A stretch of DNA of 6,227 bases from positions 1-6,227 of the forward strand of contig SZOR01000166.1 of assembly GCA_030263275.1 (NCBI GenBank), given 5' to 3'. The notes under the pieces were generated by a model. That model made no database searches. It was not told the origin of the DNA and saw only the letters and a list, made by a program, of their open reading frames with translations. Positions 6,029 through 6,227 of this stretch are shown here, piece after piece. Origin of the DNA: DSNY01 sp016861185. Lineage in GTDB: Bacteria > Pseudomonadota > Gammaproteobacteria > Burkholderiales > Burkholderiaceae_F. Each line of letters begins with the position of its first letter. Positions within the stretch are counted from its first letter, which is position 1. A program made the position numbers and the translations under genes.

Positions 6029-6227
6029 ATGCGTACGAAGTCCGTTTCCCTCACCCTGCTGCTCGCCGCGACCGCGTTGTCGGCACAGGCGCAGACCGCA
6101 CAACCCGCCGCCGAGCGCGCCGCGCGGACGCCGGCGGCCATCGGCGCGCTCGAGCCGCTCGCGGCCGCGCGTGCCGGACGGCCGCCGCGTACCGAGAAGG
6201 CGGCGCCGGCCGTGGGCGCCGAGTCTG
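6029..6227 (+). CDS. Exported Ala-rich protein, 5' part only
   Basis: The frame is open from the ATG to the right edge, giving 66 codons. Residues 1-21 form a clear Sec signal peptide: MRTK as the basic n-region, a hydrophobic core (LTLLLAATAL), and SAQA as the cleavage region, with cutting expected after residue 21. The visible mature part is rich in Ala, Pro, Arg and Glu, looks disordered, and shows no domain I recognise. The protein is therefore periplasmic, secreted, or the start of an envelope protein; function is unknown. It is divergent from the AraC-family gene with 109 nt between the starts, so it is a candidate target of that regulator. Confidence 0.75.
   Translation, partial: MRTKSVSLTLLLAATALSAQAQTAQPAAERAARTPAAIGALEPLAAARAGRPPRTEKAAPAVGAES

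Noticed and set aside
4904..6103. A minus-strand frame of 399 codons overlapping the AraC gene
   Set aside because: It is an out-of-frame shadow; the other frame carries both helix-turn-helix units and the cupin motifs.
5920..6141. Upstream start for the AraC regulator (position 6141)
   Set aside because: The extra 74 residues are not AraC-like and overlap the signal-peptide region of the divergent gene with a strong ribosome-binding site.
1..6227. CRISPR array, tRNA, rRNA, insertion sequence or prophage genes
   Set aside because: No spaced direct repeats, cloverleaf, rRNA segment, transposase or integrase motif was seen on either strand.

Overview
The window is very GC-rich and gene-dense, with Ala/Arg/Gly-rich proteins. 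Its gene families (a DUF3014 membrane protein, a small HicA-like protein, a cupin-type AraC regulator, a DUF6265 protein) suggest a betaproteobacterium, probably Burkholderiales or a neighbouring order. This is inference from composition and family content; there is no rRNA or other taxonomic marker.

Layout, left to right. (1) The 3' part of a major facilitator transporter on the plus strand, cut by the left edge. (2) A roughly 129-nt imperfect palindrome that starts at the transporter stop codon and fills the gap to the next gene. (3) A single-membrane-anchored DUF3014 protein on the minus strand, convergent with the transporter. (4) A divergent 154-nt gap, then a 96-residue solitary HicA-like protein on the plus strand. 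(5) Three minus-strand genes with gaps of 36 and 33 nt, probably one operon read right to left: class I SAM-dependent methyltransferase, secreted YCII-like/DUF6265 protein, Kv-beta-type aldo/keto reductase. The reductase ends in a 4-nt CTAG that also holds the stop of the HicA-like gene. (6) A 190-nt palindrome-rich intergenic region: a perfect 27-bp operator-like palindrome just upstream of the methyltransferase, a 13-bp-stem hairpin, an 18-nt perfect palindrome and an 8-bp-stem hairpin. (7) An AraC-family regulator on the minus strand. (8) A divergent 109-nt gap and the start of an exported Ala-rich protein cut by the right edge.

How they may work together. The three minus-strand genes look like a small detoxification or metabolite-modification operon with a candidate repressor site over its promoter; no cognate MarR- or TetR-type repressor gene is present. 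The AraC regulator could control itself and the divergent exported protein. The remaining genes look like ordinary chromosomal housekeeping or accessory genes.

I found no convincing new multi-gene system, CRISPR array, transposase, tRNA or rRNA. The most notable items are the large palindromic element after the transporter, the 27-bp operator-like palindrome, the secreted YCII/DUF6265 fusion, and the solitary HicA-like protein that lacks the usual catalytic histidine and HicB partner.
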